Source: CBDCVY01 sp965223245 (lineage in GTDB: Bacteria; Nitrospinota; Nitrospinia; Nitrospinales; Nitrospinaceae). Taken from it: a DNA stretch of 64,000 nucleotides. The stretch spans positions 3,410,001 to 3,474,000 of the forward strand of contig CBDCVY010000013.1 of assembly GCA_965223245.1 (NCBI GenBank), in the 5' to 3' direction. The notes under the pieces were generated by a model. It saw only the letters and a program-made list of their open reading frames with translations, was not told where the DNA came from and made no database searches. This document shows positions 37,070 to 46,173 of the stretch, piece after piece. The translations under genes and the position numbers were made by a program. The first letter of the stretch is position 1. The number at the start of each line of letters is the position of its first letter.

Positions 37070-38233
37070 ATGAACCCGCAAATCACTATTGATCCTCAGG
37101 GATTAAACCAACTTATTGAAAGCTTGATCGAAATGGATTACCAAGTAATGGGTCCCACTTTACGGGATGGTGCCATTATTTACGATACCATTTCTAAGGT
37201 AGCAGATCTTCCTCAAGGGTGGACCGATGAACAGGACGGGGGCTTCTATCGGCTAAAAAAACGATCTGATCAAGCCTTTTTTGGTTATGTGGTTGGTCCT
37301 CACTCCTGGAAGAAATTTCTTCATACTCCTAATAAACGATTGTGGCGAGCGGAGAAAACGGATGAGTCTTTTAAAATAATCCCTGAAAATCGTGAAACCC
37401 AAAAACTGGCTTTTATCGGGGTCCGCTCTTGTGAACTGCACGCAATTGCCATTCAGGACAAAGTTTTTTTACAGGGTGAATTCGTTGATGAATCGTACAG
37501 GCTTGCCAGAAAAGATTTATTAATGATTGCGGTTAATTGCGAGCAGGCAGGAGGGACTTGTTTTTGTGCTTCCATGAATACCGGACCCAAGGCCAGCTCC
37601 GGTTATGATTTGGTTTTAACGGAAGTTATTGATGAGCAAAACCATTATTTTGTTGTGGAGGAAGGAAGTGAGAAGGGAACGTCCTTATTACAAAAAGTTA
37701 AACATAAGCCCGCACAAGATAGTGAAATAGAATTAGCGGAAGCTATTCATAAAAAAGCGGCGCAACAAATGGGAAGAACATTGGATACCACAGATATCAA
37801 AGGGTTGCTCTATAACAATCCTGATCATCCTCGGTGGGATAATTTAGCAGAACGTTGTTTATCCTGTGCCAACTGTACTATGGCATGCCCCACTTGTTTT
37901 TGTTCCACGGTGGAAGATGTGACCGATGTTACGGGAAATCATGCCGAACGCTGGCAACGATGGGATTCCTGTTTCACCATGGATTTTTCTTACATACATG
38001 GCGGCAATGTGCGGTCCTCTACCAAATCTCGGTATCGCCAATGGATGACCCATAAACTCGCCAGTTGGATTGACCAATTTGATTCCTCAGGTTGTGTCGG
38101 GTGTGGGCGCTGTATTACCTGGTGTCCGGTGGGAATTGATTTAACTGAAGAGGTGCGTGTTATTCGCGAAACCCCAATAGCCGCTGATAACAAATCTTCG
38201 AATAATAATGAGGCGTCTCATGAGATCACTTGA
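37070..38233 (+). CDS. hydB: Group 3b [NiFe] hydrogenase/sulfhydrogenase, beta subunit (HydB)
   Basis: The 387-residue protein carries two [4Fe-4S] cluster motifs in its last 150 residues: CLSCANCTMACPTCFC and GCVGCGRCITWCPVGID, linking the diaphorase and hydrogenase parts. The N-terminal 230 residues match the HydB/AsrA fold (FIGVRSCELHAIAIQDKVF, EQAGGTCFCASM). In Pyrococcus sulfhydrogenase this subunit with HydG passes electrons from NADPH. It begins the operon at about 230 bases from the divergent flavoprotein gene. Its 3' end overlaps the next gene by 14 bases. Confidence 0.92.
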   Translation: MNPQITIDPQGLNQLIESLIEMDYQVMGPTLRDGAIIYDTISKVADLPQGWTDEQDGGFYRLKKRSDQAFFGYVVGPHSWKKFLHTPNKRLWRAEKTDESFKIIPENRETQKLAFIGVRSCELHAIAIQDKVFLQGEFVDESYRLARKDLLMIAVNCEQAGGTCFCASMNTGPKASSGYDLVLTEVIDEQNHYFVVEEGSEKGTSLLQKVKHKPAQDSEIELAEAIHKKAAQQMGRTLDTTDIKGLLYNNPDHPRWDNLAERCLSCANCTMACPTCFCSTVEDVTDVTGNHAERWQRWDSCFTMDFSYIHGGNVRSSTKSRYRQWMTHKLASWIDQFDSSGCVGCGRCITWCPVGIDLTEEVRVIRETPIAADNKSSNNNEASHEIT

Positions 38234-38681
38234 ATCGATCATTGCAAACCATCCCTTTTTTGAGAACCTGGAAAAAACATACTTGAATCAGGTAACCGGA
38301 TGCGCCTCGAATGTAAGGTTTGAAGCGGGAAACTTCATTCACCGTCACCGGGAGGAAGCTAACAATTTTTATATCATTCGTCAGGGTAAAGTGGCTTTAG
38401 ACATTTGCCCTCCGGGAAAAAAACCGGTCACGGTCCTTACCGTGAGCGAAGGAGAAATTTTAGGATGGGCTTGGCTCGTTCCTCCTTATCAATGGCATTT
38501 TGATGTGCAAGCTTTAGAACTGACAAGGGCCATTGCGTTTGATGGGAAGTGCCTGCGTAATAAATGTCAGGAAGATCATGGGTTAGGATATGAATTATTG
38601 AGTCGCCTGGTTCCTATTATGGGCCGCGCTATGGATGCCGCCCATTTACAACTTATGGATGTTTACGGAAAAGATAACTAA
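38220..38681 (+). CDS. Stand-alone cyclic nucleotide-binding domain protein
   Basis: The 153-residue protein is a single cNMP-binding beta barrel: FFENLEKTYLNQVTGCASN, then FEAGNFIHRHREEANNFYII and VSEGEILGWAWLVPPYQWHF. It lacks a Crp-type C-terminal helix-turn-helix, so it is not a DNA-binding regulator. Similar proteins are placed inside hydrogenase 3b gene sets in other bacteria. I start at 38220 because GAGG lies 6 bases before this ATG. A role as regulatory or assembly partner of the hydrogenase is inferred from its place between hydB and hydG. Confidence 0.8.
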   Translation: MRSLESIIANHPFFENLEKTYLNQVTGCASNVRFEAGNFIHRHREEANNFYIIRQGKVALDICPPGKKPVTVLTVSEGEILGWAWLVPPYQWHFDVQALELTRAIAFDGKCLRNKCQEDHGLGYELLSRLVPIMGRAMDAAHLQLMDVYGKDN

Positions 38682-38687
38682 GGTGTT

Positions 38688-39527
38688 ATGGACCAAATAG
38701 TTCAAAATCCTATGGTCCCGGATCTATTTAAAGTAGATGAGATATTTTCTGAAACTCATGACACTTTTACTCTGTCTTTAATTTCAGAAAACCCTTCGAA
38801 CGATTTCATTTATCTTCCCGGTCAATTTAATATGCTCTATGCTTTTGGTGTTGGAGAAGTGCCTATTTCGATCAGCGGGGATCCTCAGGAATCAAAACAT
38901 TTGCTTCACACGATTCGTGATGTGGGAACAGTCACCCATGCTCTTTCTAAATTGGAAACGGGCCAGTCGGTTGGGTTAAGAGGACCGTTTGGCAGTTCCT
39001 GGCCGATTGAAAAAGCTAAAGGCAATGATGTAGTGATAATCGCCGGTGGTATTGGATTAGCCCCTTTGCGACCCGCGCTTTATAAATTGCTTTCCGAACG
39101 AGATCAGTATGGTGATATTGCCCTCCTATATGGAGCTCGTCGTCCCGAAGATTTACTATATACCAATGAATTTGAAACTTGGCGTGGCCGTTTTGGAATC
39201 CAGGTGAAAGTTACAGTAGATTCTTCGGAACGGGAATGGCGTGGCAATGTAGGGGTAGTAACTAACTTAGTTCCAAGGGTTACTTTCGATCCGATGAATA
39301 CTGTGGCCATGATGTGTGGACCGGAGGTAATGATGCAGTTTGCATCCTTGGAGCTAAAACGCTGCGGAGTTTCAGACAAAAATATTTATCTTACAATGGA
39401 ACGGAACATGAAATGTGCCATTGGTTTTTGTGGCCACTGCCAGTATGGACCCTCATTTATTTGCAAGGACGGTCCGGTGTTTTCATTGGATCGAGTTCAA
39501 CACCTTATGAAAATTCGTGAGGTTTAA
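38688..39527 (+). CDS. hydG: Group 3b hydrogenase, gamma subunit (HydG, NAD(P)H-flavin oxidoreductase)
   Basis: The 279-residue diaphorase subunit has an FAD-binding barrel (YLPGQFNMLYAFGVGEVPIS), an NAD(P) site IIAGGIGLAPLRPALYKLL, and a C-terminal [2Fe-2S] cluster motif beginning near CAIGFCGHCQYGPSFIC. It resembles dihydroorotate dehydrogenase PyrK-type subunits. It accepts or donates electrons with NADP(H) at FAD. The spacing of 6 bases to the previous stop and 2 bases to hydD supports translational coupling. Confidence 0.95.
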   Translation: MDQIVQNPMVPDLFKVDEIFSETHDTFTLSLISENPSNDFIYLPGQFNMLYAFGVGEVPISISGDPQESKHLLHTIRDVGTVTHALSKLETGQSVGLRGPFGSSWPIEKAKGNDVVIIAGGIGLAPLRPALYKLLSERDQYGDIALLYGARRPEDLLYTNEFETWRGRFGIQVKVTVDSSEREWRGNVGVVTNLVPRVTFDPMNTVAMMCGPEVMMQFASLELKRCGVSDKNIYLTMERNMKCAIGFCGHCQYGPSFICKDGPVFSLDRVQHLMKIREV

Positions 39528-39529
39528 TC

Positions 39530-40315
39530 ATGGCCCATAAATCAAAACCTAAATTAGCGGTATGGAAATTTGCCTCGTGCGACGGTTGCCAACTCAGTTT
39601 ATTGGATTGCGAAGATGAATTGTTATCGGTAGCGGGGGAAATTGATATTGCCAATTTTCCGGAAGCGTCACGGGCAGTATCTCCCGGCCCTTATGATTTA
39701 TCTTTAGTGGAGGGTTCTATTACCACCCCTCATGATAAAGAACGCATTCAAGAAGTTCGTAAGCTTTCGAAATATTTAATTACCATTGGAGCTTGTGCTA
39801 CCGCCGGTGGAATTCAGGCTCTTCGAAATTTCAAGGATGTTAATGAATTCATTTCGGTGGTTTACGCCACACCGCACTATATAAAAACATTAGATCAATC
39901 GACAGCCATTTCAGATCATGTGCAAGTTGATTTTGAATTACGTGGATGCCCGATTAATAAAATGCAATTGGTAGAAGTTATCAGCGCTTTCTTACATGAG
40001 CGCAAACCTGTTACGCCACCACACAGTACATGTATAGAATGTAAATTAAGAGGAACAATTTGCGTTATGGTGGCACAGGGAAAAATGTGTTTGGGCCCGG
40101 TCACCCATGCCGGCTGTAATGCCATTTGCCCGGCTTACAATCGGGGGTGCTATGGTTGTTTTGGCCCAAAAGAAACTCCAAACCCAAGTTCATTGAGTCA
40201 ATGGGGAATAGAAAAAGGAACGACGAATGATGAGATCATGAGGGTTTTCCGTGGTTTCAATGCCTACGCAGAACCCTTCCGCGAGGAAAGTGAGCGCCAT
40301 GACAAAGAAAAGTAA
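39530..40315 (+). CDS. hydD: Group 3b hydrogenase, small subunit (HydD)
   Basis: The 261-residue protein begins with the proximal cluster motif WKFASCDGCQLSLLDCEDEL of NiFe small subunits. Further Cys sets (STCIECKLRGTICVM, KMCLGP, HAGCNAICPAYNRGCYGCFG) provide the medial and distal clusters. It has no Tat signal, so the enzyme is cytosolic as expected for group 3. GAGG lies 9 bases before the ATG. The 3' end overlaps hydA by 17 bases. Confidence 0.95.
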   Translation: MAHKSKPKLAVWKFASCDGCQLSLLDCEDELLSVAGEIDIANFPEASRAVSPGPYDLSLVEGSITTPHDKERIQEVRKLSKYLITIGACATAGGIQALRNFKDVNEFISVVYATPHYIKTLDQSTAISDHVQVDFELRGCPINKMQLVEVISAFLHERKPVTPPHSTCIECKLRGTICVMVAQGKMCLGPVTHAGCNAICPAYNRGCYGCFGPKETPNPSSLSQWGIEKGTTNDEIMRVFRGFNAYAEPFREESERHDKEK

Positions 40316-41594
40316 GGTCATTAAGGTAGATTATCTGGCCCGTGTCGAAGGTGAAGGTTCTCTTTATATCAAAATTAAGGAAGATTCTATTGAAGATGTC
40401 CAATTAAAAATATTTGAACCTCCCCGATTTTTTGAGGCATTTTTAAGAGACAGGGATTATTTAGAAGTTTCAGATATCAACGCGCGAATCTGTGGTATTT
40501 GTCCCGTTGCTTATCAAATGAGTACAGTTCATGCAATGGAAGATATTTTGGGGATTCGACTTGAAGGTCCGCTGCGCGAATTGCGCCGTTTATTGTATTG
40601 TGGGGAGTGGATCGAAAGTCATGTGCTTCACATTTATATGCTTCATGCGCCGGATTTTTTGGGATACGAGGATGCGATTCGGATGGCAAAGGACCATAAG
40701 GAAATAGTTGAACGTGGATTAAGAATGAAGAAAGCGGGTAACAGCATTGTTGCGTTGCTTGGGGGTCGTGAAATTCATCCGATTAATGTCAGGGTGGGCG
40801 GATTTTATAAAGTGTTTACTAAAAAAGAACTTCAAACTATTTCCGAGGAATTAAAGTGGGCACGAGATGCTGCTGTAGAAACTGTGCGCTGGGCCAGTCA
40901 ATTACCGTTTCCTGATTTTGAAAAAGATTATGAGTTCGTTGCGTTACATCATTCTGACGAATATCCTTTCAACGAGGGAAAATTAATTTCCAATAAAGGA
41001 TTAAATATTGAAGTGTCTGAATATGAGAACCACTTTGAGGAAGAGCACGTTGAACGGTCCACTGCGCTGCATTCGATTCTTAAGGAACGTGGTGCTTATT
41101 TTGTGGGACCCTTGGCGCGATATAATCTCAACTTTGATCAATTATCTCCAATGGCTAAACAGATTGCAAAGGAAGTGGGCCTTGAGAAGCAATGCAAAAA
41201 TCCATTCAAAAGTATTGTCATCCGCAGTATAGAAGTCTTATATGCTTTTGATGAAGCGCTTAGAATTATGGACTCCTACGATATGCCGGATAAACCCTAT
41301 ATTGAAGGAGAACCGAAAACAGGGATCGGCCATGCATGTACGGAAGCTCCAAGAGGTATTTTGTATCATCGCTATAAAATTGATAATGACGGAAAAGTAA
41401 AAGAGGCTAAAATTGTTCCCCCCACCTCCCAAAATCAAAAAACCATTGAAAATGATTTATGGCAATTTGTTGAGAAATATATTCAATTGCCGCAGGATAA
41501 ATTGACATGGCAATGTGAACAAGCTATTCGCAATTACGACCCCTGTATCAGTTGCTCCACTCATTTTCTAAAACTGGAAATCGAACGAACTTAA
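40299..41594 (+). CDS. hydA: Group 3b [NiFe] hydrogenase, large catalytic subunit (HydA)
   Basis: The 431-residue protein has the two Ni-binding motifs, RICGICPVAYQMSTVH near residues 63-78 and DPCISCSTH near the C-terminus. The short tail after the last His (FLKLEIERT) is the piece removed by the maturation protease. Group 3b large subunits have about 420-430 residues and these motif variants. It reversibly oxidises H2 with NADP(H) and may also reduce S0 or polysulfide. I use the ATG at 40299, inside hydD, with GAGGA ahead of it, rather than the longer frame from 40251. Confidence 0.96.
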   Translation: MTKKSKVIKVDYLARVEGEGSLYIKIKEDSIEDVQLKIFEPPRFFEAFLRDRDYLEVSDINARICGICPVAYQMSTVHAMEDILGIRLEGPLRELRRLLYCGEWIESHVLHIYMLHAPDFLGYEDAIRMAKDHKEIVERGLRMKKAGNSIVALLGGREIHPINVRVGGFYKVFTKKELQTISEELKWARDAAVETVRWASQLPFPDFEKDYEFVALHHSDEYPFNEGKLISNKGLNIEVSEYENHFEEEHVERSTALHSILKERGAYFVGPLARYNLNFDQLSPMAKQIAKEVGLEKQCKNPFKSIVIRSIEVLYAFDEALRIMDSYDMPDKPYIEGEPKTGIGHACTEAPRGILYHRYKIDNDGKVKEAKIVPPTSQNQKTIENDLWQFVEKYIQLPQDKLTWQCEQAIRNYDPCISCSTHFLKLEIERT

Positions 41595-41609
41595 AATATA
41601 AAGTCAAAA

Positions 41610-42080
41610 TTGGCTGCGAACTCAAATAAAAGTCTATCCACATTAATCATAGGGGTGGGCAACTTATACCGAGGTGATGATTCCGTCGGGATTCTTGTTG
41701 CCCGAGAATTGATGCCATATCAAAATCCCAATTTAAAAATAATAGAACATAGTGGTGAAGGAATTTCTTTGGTGGAAATATTCAAAAATGAAAAACAAGT
41801 CATACTCGTTGATGCTGTTTCCTCAAACGAACCACCCGGAAGCCTCCACATGATTGATGCCCACGAAAATATTTTATCTAAGAAAATGTTCTCCTGTTCC
41901 ACTCATAATTTTGGAGTGGCAGAGGCGGTTGAAATGGCCCGGTCTTTAAATCAACTGCCAGAACAATTTTTGATTTTAGGAATTGAAGGAAAAGATTTCC
42001 ATCCCGGAGAAGACCTGTCCCCAGAAGTAGAACATGCAAAAAAAAAGATCATTCAGGAAATCATAAAAAGGACTGGTTAG
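41610..42080 (+). CDS. Hydrogenase maturation endopeptidase (HyaD/HycI/HoxW family)
   Basis: The 156-residue protease trims the C-terminus of the large subunit after Ni insertion. It starts IIGVGNLYRGDDSVGILVAR, where the GxGNxxxxDDGxG-type motif includes the first acidic Ni ligand; later acidic and His residues follow (LVDAVSSNEPPGSLH, CSTHNFG). There is only a TTG start at 41610, 15 bases after hydA; the next ATG would delete the motif. It sits at the end of the hyd operon, so the target is HydA. Confidence 0.92.
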   Translation: MAANSNKSLSTLIIGVGNLYRGDDSVGILVARELMPYQNPNLKIIEHSGEGISLVEIFKNEKQVILVDAVSSNEPPGSLHMIDAHENILSKKMFSCSTHNFGVAEAVEMARSLNQLPEQFLILGIEGKDFHPGEDLSPEVEHAKKKIIQEIIKRTG

Positions 42081-42328
42081 TCCAAAACAGTTGATTCATT
42101 AAACATTTCCCCACCCTTTCTAAAACAGGAATCTTTGAAACCTTTAATTTTGCCGTATTTTTACTACAAAAATTTATAAGAAATTACTGCTTTATTTTCG
42201 TAATTCCCACGATATTTATTCCTCCCTGTAATTCCTATACTTAATTCGGAAATTGAGATTTCCAAATTAAAAAAATTATTTATTCAATTCTTTAAATAGG
42301 TTGTTACTTTCAAACCAAGGAGGAAATT

Positions 42329-42724
42329 ATGGCGAAGAGTAAAATTATGATCGTAGATGATGAACAGGATATTCGTGAAGTAATAAAACTTCATTTAGGA
42401 GAAGATACGTTCCAAATTTTAGAAGCCGGTGACGGTGGAGAAGCCATACGAATTCTTAAGAGCGAAGACAATTTAGTGAGTGTGGGTTTGATTCTATGTG
42501 ACATTCGTATGCCCAATGTCGATGGGGTAGAGTGCATAGATTACCTCAAGCAAAATGCTCCGGGAATTCCTATTGTAGTTATTACCGCTTTTCCTGATCC
42601 TCAACTTGCAGCTTCTTTGATCAAGCGGGGAGTGAAAGATTATTTAGTCAAACCGCTGGAGAAAGAAAAATTGAGGCAAACGGTTGATACTATTTTAGCC
42701 GCAGGAAAAGATTTTGATTATTAA
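42329..42724 (+). CDS. Single-domain response regulator (CheY-like)
   Basis: The 131-residue protein is one receiver domain: acidic pocket VDDEQD at residues 9-14, phosphoacceptor Asp58 (LILCDIRMPNVDG), the switch Thr in VVITAFPDP, and Lys in DYLVKPLEKE. There is no output domain. GGAGG lies before the ATG. It is followed at 118 and 1440 bases by two histidine kinases on the same strand, which may phosphorylate it, and lies just after the hydrogenase operon. Confidence 0.93.
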   Translation: MAKSKIMIVDDEQDIREVIKLHLGEDTFQILEAGDGGEAIRILKSEDNLVSVGLILCDIRMPNVDGVECIDYLKQNAPGIPIVVITAFPDPQLAASLIKRGVKDYLVKPLEKEKLRQTVDTILAAGKDFDY

Positions 42725-42842
42725 CCTTGAATTAATTGGCCTGTTATTCCCCATCTTCCCCTCTAACACTACCTTATTTCGAATGGGGGGTAGCAGGTCT
42801 TTAAAAATATTCAGAACAAATTTTAGTTGAGGGGTTTATCCA

Positions 42843-44132
42843 ATGGATGCTTATCAAAATGTAAGTTTGGACAATAAAGCAATGGTTTCTTCAGAAGAAG
42901 AGATTCGACAAAGGACCGATGAATATAAAGTTCTTCATCAAGTCGCGAAGGTTCTCCATAACTCAAAAGATACAAAAGAAATGTTAGAGGGTGCTTTAAC
43001 GGCTCTCACTCGTTTTGAAGAATTGGAGGTAGAAAACAAGGCCGGTATTTTTTTAGCGGATGAAAAAAATAAAAAGCTGAAACTCTTTTGCACGATTGGT
43101 GAGTTTTCTGAAGAGTTTTTGACCAAGGAGAAGGAAATACCTTATGGAAACTGCTTGTGTGGCCGGGCAGCGGTTTCTAAGGAGATGATCGTTAGCAATA
43201 ATTGTTTTTCCGATAAACGTCATGACAATGTTTTCGAAGATATGACAGCGCATGGACACTATATTGTACCATTGTTAAGTCAGGAAACATTAATTGGAGT
43301 TCTCTTTCTTTACACGGATGAAAATCCTCCGTGGTATGTCCGAAGTCAGGAGATTTTGCTTTCAATCGGTGGTCTCATTGCGGATGCGATAGTTTCACGC
43401 CAAAGAGAGGAACAAATTTTTAAGAAAAATCACCAGTTGGAAGAGCTCAACAATTTAAAAAATAAGTTTTTGGGAATTGCCAGTCATGATTTAAGAAATC
43501 CGCTTTATTTAATTCGAACCTTTAGTGAAGTTATGAAAGACGGTTCGGTAGGCAAGGTGAATGCTAAACAAAAAGAGCTTCTTACAAAAATATTTAATTC
43601 CAGCAATTTTATGAAATCGCTTTTGGAAAATTTGCTGGACATTTCAAAAATTGAAAGTGGAAAAATTGATTTAGATAAAAAGGTAAATGATTTTAATTCC
43701 ATTATAAAACAGCAGGTCGAAATTATGGAATTAACCGCAAAAAGTAAAAATATATCTTTGGAACTCTGTTTAAGAGAGATTCCTCCATTTGCTTTTGATG
43801 AAAACGCTGTTGTGCAGGTGGTTGCAAATTTTTTGAGTAACGCAATTAAATTTTCTCCTAATAACACCAAAGTCATCATTCAGACCGCAAAAGAAAAAAA
43901 TGCAGTTCGTTTTTCCGTGAAAGATGAAGGACCCGGATTGACCGAGGATGATCAAAAGTTATTGTTCCATGAATTTCAAACCTTAAGCGCTAAACCTACA
44001 GGAGGAGAAAAATCCACCGGATTGGGCTTAGCCATTGTGAAAAAATTAATTCATTTGCATGAGGGTCAGGTGGGAATATTCAGCCAATTTGGAAAAGGCA
44101 GTACTTTTTATTTCACACTACCTACAAATTAA
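42843..44132 (+). CDS. GAF-domain histidine kinase
   Basis: The 429-residue kinase has a GAF domain (residues 25-190, with CLCGRAAVSKEMIVSN), a short coiled coil, HisKA with His215 (ASHDLRNPLYLIRTF) and HATPase_c with DEGPGLTEDDQ and STGLGLAIVKKL. No membrane segment is present, so it is cytosolic. The GAF Cys pair around residues 104-106 could bind a cofactor or sense redox, but this is a guess. It precedes the PAS kinase by 32 bases and may form an operon with the response regulator upstream. Confidence 0.93.
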   Translation: MDAYQNVSLDNKAMVSSEEEIRQRTDEYKVLHQVAKVLHNSKDTKEMLEGALTALTRFEELEVENKAGIFLADEKNKKLKLFCTIGEFSEEFLTKEKEIPYGNCLCGRAAVSKEMIVSNNCFSDKRHDNVFEDMTAHGHYIVPLLSQETLIGVLFLYTDENPPWYVRSQEILLSIGGLIADAIVSRQREEQIFKKNHQLEELNNLKNKFLGIASHDLRNPLYLIRTFSEVMKDGSVGKVNAKQKELLTKIFNSSNFMKSLLENLLDISKIESGKIDLDKKVNDFNSIIKQQVEIMELTAKSKNISLELCLREIPPFAFDENAVVQVVANFLSNAIKFSPNNTKVIIQTAKEKNAVRFSVKDEGPGLTEDDQKLLFHEFQTLSAKPTGGEKSTGLGLAIVKKLIHLHEGQVGIFSQFGKGSTFYFTLPTN

Positions 44133-44164
44133 GAAATGGATCTATAACAATTATTTTTATAGGT

Positions 44165-45304
44165 GTGAGTTTGAATAATATATTTCGTTCAGTTTTATCG
44201 AATATTCCTCATTGCATCATGGTTGTGGATTCTGATCTCAAAATCCATTTCGCTAATCCGGCTTTTGGAATTTTGATGGGGAGGCGTGCGGAAGATTTTG
44301 TGGGTCACTGTTTTAAAAATTTAGTGACAGACCTGGGAGAGCAAGGAAATTTAATGATTAACGAATTTATAAAATGTTTTAAAAATGATTTGGATGCTTG
44401 TGATCCAAAAACCAGGAGAGAAAAATCTTTAGCGTATGAAGCCAGGGATCCACTTCTCTCAATGGAGGAAAATTATAAACAGCAACTTTCTAAAACCATA
44501 ACCTTGAAAGACCGAGTTTTTTCCTATCGTTTGTTTGATGCCAGTGTTGAGGGAAACAACTTAAGTGGAATGGTTCTAAGTGATTTAACCGAGATGAAAG
44601 AATTCCTGGAGCGCATGTCAGAAACTGAAAATATGGCATCCTTAAGGATTCTTGCCGCGGGGATTGCGCATGAAATGAATAATCCTCTTTATTCACTTAC
44701 CGGATTTTCAGAAATTATTTTAAAAGAAACTGATATTGGAAAGATAAAGGTTTATGCCTCAAAGATAAAAAATAACTGTGATCGGTTGGTACAAGCAATT
44801 TCAAAATTCACCAGTTATGTTCATGATAAAAAAAGTGGGGCTGTTGAGGAAACCGATATTGTCAATCAAATCGAAGCAGCCATTGATTTTGCTTCTCTTC
44901 CCTATAGAGATAAGAAAGTGGAAATTGAAAAAGACTTTTCTTATAAACCTTTTCTTCGAGGGGATCCCGAAGAAATTCGACAGATTTTTATAAATATTAT
45001 TAACAACTCAATTCAAGCTATTGATCCCCGGGGAAAAATTACAATTACCCTTAAGAAAATGGAGGAACAGTTTAGGGTGAGTATTGTGGACAATGGTCCG
45101 GGAATTTCTCCGGAAAATTTACAGAGGATTTTTAATCCTTTTTTTACTACAAAAAAACAAGGCGAGGGAACCGGTTTGGGTTTGAGTATTGCTCAAAGAT
45201 TAATCGAAAAATATAAAGGAAACATTGAGGTGAAATCCCAGGAGGGAGTAGGGACTACCGTGAACTTAATGTTTTCTGATCCATCAAGGAAAGAAAAAAA
45301 GTAA
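44165..45304 (+). CDS. PAS-domain histidine kinase, NtrB-like
   Basis: The 379-residue protein starts at a GTG. The N-terminal PAS domain (IPHCIMVVDSDLKIHFANPA) takes residues 8-140, the kinase core follows with His169 in GIAHEMNNPLYS, the NtrB/AtoS pattern, and HATPase_c with DNGPGISPENLQR and GTGLGLSIAQRL. No transmembrane segment is seen. There is no sigma-54 activator nearby, so it may share the single-domain regulator at 42329 with the GAF kinase. Confidence 0.92.
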   Translation: MSLNNIFRSVLSNIPHCIMVVDSDLKIHFANPAFGILMGRRAEDFVGHCFKNLVTDLGEQGNLMINEFIKCFKNDLDACDPKTRREKSLAYEARDPLLSMEENYKQQLSKTITLKDRVFSYRLFDASVEGNNLSGMVLSDLTEMKEFLERMSETENMASLRILAAGIAHEMNNPLYSLTGFSEIILKETDIGKIKVYASKIKNNCDRLVQAISKFTSYVHDKKSGAVEETDIVNQIEAAIDFASLPYRDKKVEIEKDFSYKPFLRGDPEEIRQIFINIINNSIQAIDPRGKITITLKKMEEQFRVSIVDNGPGISPENLQRIFNPFFTTKKQGEGTGLGLSIAQRLIEKYKGNIEVKSQEGVGTTVNLMFSDPSRKEKK

Positions 45305-45399
45305 GGCCTCTTCTATCTCATTTTGTAGAACCTGGTTGAGTTTCTTGCGCAGCCTTGCTCCTAGTTTTGATGACTTTATTAAATTAAGGAGGCGTGATG

Positions 45400-45972
45400 A
45401 TGTTGTTCAAATCCATAAAAAAAATTTTAAGTACCACCATTTTTGTTTTAATCATTCCATTTGTATCCACGACCCATGCAAGTGATGTTGTGGCTTCGGC
45501 TGAAATTTCAGGTTGTACCGACAAGAATATTACCGGACAAGGTATGTTGGTAGAGCGTGAATCTGATGAAGGAATTAAACAAGTGGATGTGGCGTTATTT
45601 ATCCGGGGACTGAAAGATGGAAAGCATGCCGTTCATGTGCATGAAACGGGAATGTGTACCCCTTGTAAAGCAGCAAAAGGGCATCATGATCCCGGTCCTA
45701 ACAGTAATTCAAAACCCGATGCTCCCAATTTTAACCATCCCTATCACATGGGTGACTTGGTAAATATGGAAGTGAAAGATGGAATCGGTTTTATGCAAAC
45801 CACCACTAATCGATTTACTCTTTCAGATGGAAGGCTGAGTATCTTTGATAAAGATGGTGCCTCTTTCATTATTCATTCAATGGAAGATAAGTATTGTGAT
45901 CATGAGGATGAATTACAAAAAGGGTGTGCCGGGGGAGCTAGGGATGCTTGTGGAATTATTCAGCGTCAATAA
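45400..45972 (+). CDS. sodC: Superoxide dismutase, Cu/Zn type
   Basis: The 190-residue protein has a signal peptide (residues 1-26, ending STTHASD) and the Cu/Zn SOD fold: Cu ligands in KHAVHVHE, the bridging and zinc His residues in NFNHPYHMGDLVN, and the terminal GGARDACGII with the conserved channel Arg. It is a periplasmic enzyme that removes superoxide. AGGAGG at 45387 gives a 7-base gap to the ATG at 45400; a GTG and another ATG directly upstream are too close. The C-x2-C in CTPC of the first loop is extra to the usual single disulfide Cys. Confidence 0.9.
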   Translation: MLFKSIKKILSTTIFVLIIPFVSTTHASDVVASAEISGCTDKNITGQGMLVERESDEGIKQVDVALFIRGLKDGKHAVHVHETGMCTPCKAAKGHHDPGPNSNSKPDAPNFNHPYHMGDLVNMEVKDGIGFMQTTTNRFTLSDGRLSIFDKDGASFIIHSMEDKYCDHEDELQKGCAGGARDACGIIQRQ

Positions 45973-45984
45973 ATTTTTGGAAGG

Positions 45985-46052
45985 AGGGGGATTTACCTCT
46001 ATATAAAAACCCCTGAAGGTAAATCACCCTATCCCTCTTTAGAAAAGAGGGA
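45985..46052. repeat. Intergenic palindromic repeat with terminator-like hairpin
   Basis: GATTTACC (45990-45997) pairs with GGTAAATC (46018-46025), and TCCCTCTTT (46032-46040) pairs with AAAGAGGGA (46044-46052). The sequence looks like the short G/C-rich palindromic repeats scattered in intergenic DNA of some bacteria. It may also terminate sodC transcription. Confidence 0.45.
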
Positions 46053-46173
46053 ATACATTTTTCTCTATGAACAACTTAGTGTGTATTGTTCCCTATCCAG
46101 GATTAAGCAAAGGACACTTCTATAAAGTGGGAAACAAAAATAAATTAATCAAAATTTATTGAAAGTAAGGCAT

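Noticed and set aside
43505..43879. A 124-codon minus-strand frame in the GAF kinase gene
   Set aside because: It is antisense to a well-defined histidine kinase domain.
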